Of a stretch of 64,000 nucleotides of DNA, positions 60,296 to 64,000 are shown in pieces. How positions within the stretch are numbered: the first letter of the stretch is position 1; each line of letters starts with the position of its first letter. Under the pieces are notes generated by a model, which searched no databases, was not told the DNA's origin, and was given only the letters and a program-made list of their open reading frames with translations. Both the position numbers and the translations under genes were made by a program. Source of the DNA: Alphaproteobacteria bacterium (lineage in GTDB: Bacteria > Pseudomonadota > Alphaproteobacteria > Caulobacterales > Hyphomonadaceae); contig JAHJSB010000060.1 of assembly GCA_018830285.1 (NCBI GenBank), forward strand, positions 62,001 to 126,000, written 5' to 3'.

Positions 60296-61033
60296 ATGAG
60301 CCGCCTGTTTGAAGAACTCGACTATCGCGAGACGCCGATCGGCCCGATCAGCCTGCGGCGGCGCTTCCATCCGGCCCTCAAGGTCGATGTCTTCGAGATC
60401 ATCCTCGGCGACGAGCACCTGATGTCGAACATTTTCACCGTGTCCGAAATCGCGCTCGCGCGTCTCGGCCTCGACAGGCTTGCCAGCCTCAGTCCCGGCC
60501 CGGACGAGAAATGGGATGTTGTCGTCGGCGGTCTCGGCCTCGGCTACACGGCCGGCGCGGTTCTGGAATATCCGCGCGTTGCCTCGCTGCGCGTCGTCGA
60601 GATGCTGGACGCCGTCGCCGACTGGCACGATGCCGGGCTGGTGCCGCTCGACCCGCCGCTGAGCGCCGATGACCGGTGCCAGGTCGTGCGCGATGATTTC
60701 TTTGCGCTGGCCCGGTCCGATATCGGCTTCGACGCGGCCCATCCGGGGCGCCAGTTCCACGCCATCCTGATCGATATCGATCACACGCCCGACTGGCTGC
60801 TGGATGCGCGCAGCGGCTCTTTCTACAGCGAGTCGGGCCTGCGCAAGCTGGCCACCCACCTGAAGCCCGGCGGCATCATGGGCCTCTGGTCGGATGTCCT
60901 GCCTGACCCCGAATTCCTGCAGCGCCTGTCAGGTATCTTTGGCGAAGCCTGGGCCGAGCCGGTCAGCTTCCACAACCCGCTCCAGGACAACACCTATACC
61001 CAAACCATCTACCTCGCCCGCAAGCCCGCCTGA
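60296..61033 (+). CDS. Spermidine synthase-like SAM-fold protein
   Basis: A 245-residue Rossmann-fold protein resembling stand-alone spermidine synthase homologues. Motif I is VVVGGLGLGYTAGAVLEYP (about 80-98), followed by the acidic LRVVEML and RCQVVRDDFFAL. The Asp pair that binds putrescine in true SpeE is not clearly kept (IDIDHTPDWLL is the nearest), so polyamine synthesis is doubtful. Function unknown; likely a methyltransferase-fold relative. Confidence 0.8.
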   Translation: MSRLFEELDYRETPIGPISLRRRFHPALKVDVFEIILGDEHLMSNIFTVSEIALARLGLDRLASLSPGPDEKWDVVVGGLGLGYTAGAVLEYPRVASLRVVEMLDAVADWHDAGLVPLDPPLSADDRCQVVRDDFFALARSDIGFDAAHPGRQFHAILIDIDHTPDWLLDARSGSFYSESGLRKLATHLKPGGIMGLWSDVLPDPEFLQRLSGIFGEAWAEPVSFHNPLQDNTYTQTIYLARKPA

Positions 61034-61168
61034 GCGGCGGTCACGCTCAGGCAGCAACGGGTGCAAGCGCGGACACCTGAAGTATCAGTCGGGATTGCGG
61101 CATGTTGCCATCTCAAACGGGGCGGGTACCCTTGGCAACATATCGCAGCAGGTAAAGAGGAGCGCTCC

Positions 61169-62254
61169 ATGCGGATTCTGTTCGCACTCACACTCATCGT
61201 GACAGTGTTCAGCGTGGGGCGCGCGAACGCCGAAGACTGGCAAGCCCGGGCTGAAAAGCATTCGGTCGAACTGGCTGATTTCGGCTTCAGCACAGGCGAG
61301 ACGCTGCCGTCGATCACCATGAATGCCTACACGCTCGGCGCGCCGAAACGGGACGAGGCCGGTCACATCGTGAATGCGGTGATGCTGCTTCACGGAACCG
61401 GCGGGAGCGGTCTGTCCCTGCTGCGCGCCTCTTTCGGCGACGAATTGTTTGGTCCCGGGCAGCCGCTCGATCTTGAACGCTACTACATCGTTTCTCCCGA
61501 CAATCTTGGCCACGGCGACAGTTCCAAGCCGAGCGACGGGCTGCACGCCGCGTTCCCGCGCTACGATTACGACGACATGGTGGAGGCCCAGTACAGGATG
61601 CTGACCGAGGGCCTCGGCGTGCAAGGGCTGGAAATGATCGTCGGCACCTCGATGGGCTGCATGCATGGTTTCGTTTGGGGAGAAGATCATCCCGGCTTTG
61701 CGCGCAGGCTTGTGCCGCTGGCCTGCAATGTGATCGAGATCGCCGGACGCAATCGCATGTTCCGCCAGATGATCATAGACGGTTTCGAGCAGGACCCGGC
61801 CTATGCGGGCGGGGACTATGCCGATCCTGCCGACCTGAAGACCGGGCAGGCCATTTATGCCAATACGCTCGTCCTGGCTGGCTCGAACCCCTACCGGATG
61901 CAGGCGGATGCACCGACGCGGGAGGCTGCCATCGGCCAGCTGCACAGCACGATGGAACGCTACCGCGGTCATGCGGCAGACCCGAACGACACGATCTACC
62001 AGTTCGACGCGTCCCGGCATTACAATCCCGCGCCGCGCCTGTCGGAGATCAAGGTGCCGGTCCTTTGGATCAATTCGGCCGATGATTTCATCAATCCGCC
62101 GGGCCTCGGAGACCCCGAAGCGCTTGCGGCGGAGATGCCGAATGCGCGCTTCGTTCTGGTCCCTGCTAGCGACCAGACGCGCGGCCACGGCACGCATACC
62201 TGGCCGGTCTTCTGGAAGGACGATCTGGCGCGTTTCCTCGCAGACTATCCGTAG
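61169..62254 (+). CDS. Exported alpha/beta hydrolase, homoserine acetyltransferase (MetX)-like
   Basis: A 361-residue protein with a Sec signal peptide (LFALTLIVTVFSVGRANA) and a MetX-type alpha/beta hydrolase fold: LLHGTGGSGLSLL, DNLGHGDSSKPSDG, nucleophile elbow GTSMGCMHGF (Ser about 151), acid in LWINSADDFINP and base in RGHGTHT. MetX itself is cytoplasmic, so an exported relative is more likely an esterase or hydrolase. GGTAAAGAGGAG precedes the ATG. No other methionine gene is nearby. Confidence 0.85.
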   Translation: MRILFALTLIVTVFSVGRANAEDWQARAEKHSVELADFGFSTGETLPSITMNAYTLGAPKRDEAGHIVNAVMLLHGTGGSGLSLLRASFGDELFGPGQPLDLERYYIVSPDNLGHGDSSKPSDGLHAAFPRYDYDDMVEAQYRMLTEGLGVQGLEMIVGTSMGCMHGFVWGEDHPGFARRLVPLACNVIEIAGRNRMFRQMIIDGFEQDPAYAGGDYADPADLKTGQAIYANTLVLAGSNPYRMQADAPTREAAIGQLHSTMERYRGHAADPNDTIYQFDASRHYNPAPRLSEIKVPVLWINSADDFINPPGLGDPEALAAEMPNARFVLVPASDQTRGHGTHTWPVFWKDDLARFLADYP

Positions 62255-62838
62255 CGCGAATCTCCGTTACCCGGATGAAACGGGTATCGGAAGTGGCGGA
62301 GCTGCCAGAGTCCGCTTCTCCGGTAGTCCGGCGCACTGGCCTGCCACTGAGTGCAGAACATTCCACCCGCGCACCGTAAACTTAACCTCCCCCCACCTTA
62401 CCGCCCTTTTACTCCCCCCTGCACCCGGGGCGCGCCCATCTCCATGCCCACGTTCACATCTTCATCTGGCCTTGGCTGTGGTGGCAACTGGCGCGCCTCG
62501 ATCGCTGGATGAAAGAGAGCGGGCGCGGCCTGCTCGTCAGTGTCGACCGCTGTGGCAATGTCTATGTCCGCCACATGTCCGATGCGCCGGGGCGGAGGAC
62601 CGCTACGTGCGTGCGCCTGTCTCGGCGCGGCTCGCGGCGGCGCTGGCCGGCCCGTGTCCCCGGCGAAAACCGGGGCCTCGCTCAATCCTGTCCGGACGTG
62701 CTGCACGCGGTCCCGGCATGCGCCGCGAACACGGACGCCTCAATGGGCTGCCCCTGCCAAATACCTGACCCGCGCATCACCGCCGGCACACCCAGACCGC
62801 ACCCCCGAAGCGCCCTCACAGGCGCCGCACGTGCAGGC
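62255..62838. other. Gene-poor stretch holding a decayed small gene
   Basis: 584 bp between the exported hydrolase and truA. The first 130 bp hold nothing recognisable. From about 62440 to 62768 there is a frame-broken remnant (see the pseudogene entry). The last 70 bp are GC-rich without signals. Confidence 0.5.
62440..62768 (+). pseudogene. Frameshifted small hypothetical gene
   Basis: One frame reads HAHVHIFIWPWLWWQLARLD ... RCGNVYVRHMSDAPG up to 62592; the frame one base back continues AEDRYVRAPVSARLAAALAG and ends ...LPLPNT at 62766-62768. The join falls at a GGGG run (62589-62592), and adding one G would restore a single frame. There is no in-frame ATG at the expected start, where CTC (62440) precedes HAHVHI. 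Either a decayed gene or a base-call error. The product family, which I recall only vaguely from related genomes, has no function. Confidence 0.45.
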
Positions 62839-63576
62839 TCAGTCATAGTCCACTTTTTCGAGGAACAGGCCGTCCGGCGGCGATACCGGCCCGCAGGCCG
62901 TGCGGTCCGTCGCCGCGAGAATTTCGGTCAGCCAGCGCGCATCGCGCTTGCCGCGCCCGACTTCGACCAGTGACCCCACCATCGAGCGGACCTGCCGGTG
63001 CAGGAAACTCTGGGCCGACAGCGTGCATTCGATCCGGTCGCCATAGCGGGCGACATCGAACTTATCGAGCGTCTTGACCGGGCTTTTCGCCTGGCATTCC
63101 ATATCGCGGAACGTGGTGAAATCATGCGTGCCGAGCAGGCCCTGCGCCGCGTCGTGCATTTTTCGTGCATCCAGCTCTTGTGAGATGCGCCAGGCGAGCC
63201 CCTTTTCCACCGTCAGGTCCGCCCGGCGGTTGACGATGACAAAGCGATAATGGCGGGCCTTCGCGCTGAAGCGTGCGTGGAACTGCGCGTCCACCTTCTC
63301 AGCCTCCAGGATGCCGATCGGCAGCGGGCGCAGGTGGAAGTTCAGCGCATCGGCCACCTTGCCCGGCCGGTCGACGGCAAAGTCGAGATGGGCGACCTGT
63401 CCCATCGCGTGAACGCCGCTATCGGTGCGCCCGGCGCCATAGACTTCCACCGGCCCGCCATCCAGCTTGGCGGCGGCTTCTTCGATCGCACCCTGGACCG
63501 TGGGTTTGCCCGGCAGGCGCATCCAGCCCTGGAAAGGGCCGCCATGATATTCGATCAGGAGCTTGTAGCGGGCCAT
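62839..63576 (-). CDS. truA: tRNA pseudouridine synthase A
   Basis: A 245-residue enzyme making pseudouridine at positions 38-40 of tRNA anticodon arms. The N-terminal RYKLLIEYHGGPFQGW and the catalytic Asp52 in YGAGRTDSGVHA are diagnostic; FHARFSAKARHYRFVI, FLHRQVRSMVGSLV and the C-terminal end are also standard. Its ATG follows the truncated GNAT gene's stop by 3 bp, so they are co-transcribed. Confidence 0.96.
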   Translation of the reverse strand: MARYKLLIEYHGGPFQGWMRLPGKPTVQGAIEEAAAKLDGGPVEVYGAGRTDSGVHAMGQVAHLDFAVDRPGKVADALNFHLRPLPIGILEAEKVDAQFHARFSAKARHYRFVIVNRRADLTVEKGLAWRISQELDARKMHDAAQGLLGTHDFTTFRDMECQAKSPVKTLDKFDVARYGDRIECTLSAQSFLHRQVRSMVGSLVEVGRGKRDARWLTEILAATDRTACGPVSPPDGLFLEKVDYD

Positions 63577-63579
63577 GGA

Positions 63580-64000
63580 TTATACGCCGAATGCTGCAGG
63601 ATAGGTGAGGGTGCCGGCCACGGGCGCCGAATCCGCCAGCCGCTTCGCCATGAAATGCGGCCCGCTCCACGGCGCGTCAAACGGGGCAGCCGTATCGGCC
63701 GAAAACCCGAAGCGCGGATAATAGTCCGCGTGCCCCAGCACGAAGACTAGGCTTTCGCCCGCGCCTTCCAGCGCCAGCAGACCCGTGCGCACCAGCCCGC
63801 TGCCGACGCCCTGCCTTTGCCGCCCCGGCAAAACAGACATCGGCCCAAGCCCCACGGCCAGCGGCGCACCGTCAATCTGGATGCGGAAGAACTGCACGTG
63901 CCCGACGATCTGGCTGTCATCATGCGCGATCAGGGACAGCACGCTGTCGCCATCCCGCTTCAGCTTGCGCACGATCTTGCCTTCGGCCGACTGCCCGAAG
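63580..64000 (-). CDS. GNAT family N-acetyltransferase, YhbS-like (5' end outside the window)
   Basis: The frame is open to the window edge: FGQSAEGKIVRKLKRDGD continues into VLSLIAHDDSQIVGHVQFF, so an internal GTG at 63972 is not the start. The acetyl-CoA loop is RQRQGVGSGLVRTGL, and VLGHADYYPRFGFSADTA matches YhbS-like acetyltransferases, which are annotated broadly and have no fixed substrate. About 140 residues are visible; the N-terminal part is missing. It precedes truA in the same direction. Confidence 0.87.
   Translation of the reverse strand, partial: FGQSAEGKIVRKLKRDGDSVLSLIAHDDSQIVGHVQFFRIQIDGAPLAVGLGPMSVLPGRQRQGVGSGLVRTGLLALEGAGESLVFVLGHADYYPRFGFSADTAAPFDAPWSGPHFMAKRLADSAPVAGTLTYPAAFGV

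Overview
The window is GC-rich, densely packed chromosomal DNA from an alphaproteobacterium. The best fit is the Caulobacterales/Hyphomonadaceae (stalked or dimorphic marine bacteria); this is inferred from gene content, not from an rRNA. Pointers are a CckA hybrid histidine kinase, CtrA-type TTAA-N7-TTAA boxes, FlbT, a one-cysteine DksA, a Fur without the usual cysteine pair, and a TetR/BigR/MdeR regulator repertoire. About 72 protein genes and one structural RNA gene (RNase P RNA, minus strand, 6188-6573) fill nearly all of it. I saw no tRNA, rRNA, CRISPR array, insertion sequence or prophage.

Layout. 1-5.7 kb: pteridine-reductase-like SDR, threonine aldolase, two tandem paralogous TetR regulators with duplicated promoters, a DUF2959 lipoprotein, GNAT, proline iminopeptidase. 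5.7-9.2 kb: DUF1330 lipoprotein, rnpB, YihY membrane protein, AmpD-like amidase, EamA transporter. 9.3-11.5 kb: a reactive-sulfur module (persulfide-dioxygenase-like MBL protein, BigR/SqrR-type repressor with its operator, TSUP exporter). 11.6-18 kb: an operon of a membrane protein, a methyltransferase and a haem N-demethylase-like protein; EVE protein; racemase and GmhB; MFS exporter. 18-27.2 kb: crotonase and hydrolase; a VWA protein and its probable MoxR ATPase partner split by three plus-strand genes; FlbT with a coupled small protein; MarC. 27.4-34.6 kb: DksA, a FliM-like protein behind a CtrA-type box, YceI, a DUF885 peptidase, CckA. 34.6-42.2 kb: PaaX-like regulator between a hydrolase and a desaturase, cytochrome c lipoprotein, Baeyer-Villiger monooxygenase, RhlE helicase, nitronate monooxygenase. 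42.2-52.3 kb: a long minus-strand housekeeping run (fur, rimI, tsaB, rutE-like, nifU-like, a CtrA-box-preceded unknown, PCu(A)C, trpS, murJ, glnD). 52.4-56.5 kb: MdeR-like Lrp regulator divergent from methionine gamma-lyase, EthD protein, nitroreductase, a Tat-exported SDR. 56.5-58.8 kb: an arsR-arsI-acr3-arsC operon. 58.8-64 kb: CinA, two methyltransferase-fold proteins, an exported MetX-like hydrolase, a decayed small gene, truA and a truncated GNAT.

Most of this is core genome. The accessory-looking parts are the sulfur, arsenic and methionine-lyase modules, each with a recognisable local regulator and a palindromic site. The most distinctive sequence-level signals are a perfect 13-bp inverted repeat that overlaps the arsR start codon together with promoter spacing that implies a leaderless mRNA; the duplicated TetR genes whose promoter spacing is conserved; two CtrA-type boxes; an orphan plus-facing terminator next to one of them; and a small gene broken by a one-base shift. 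I did not find a clearly new multi-gene system.
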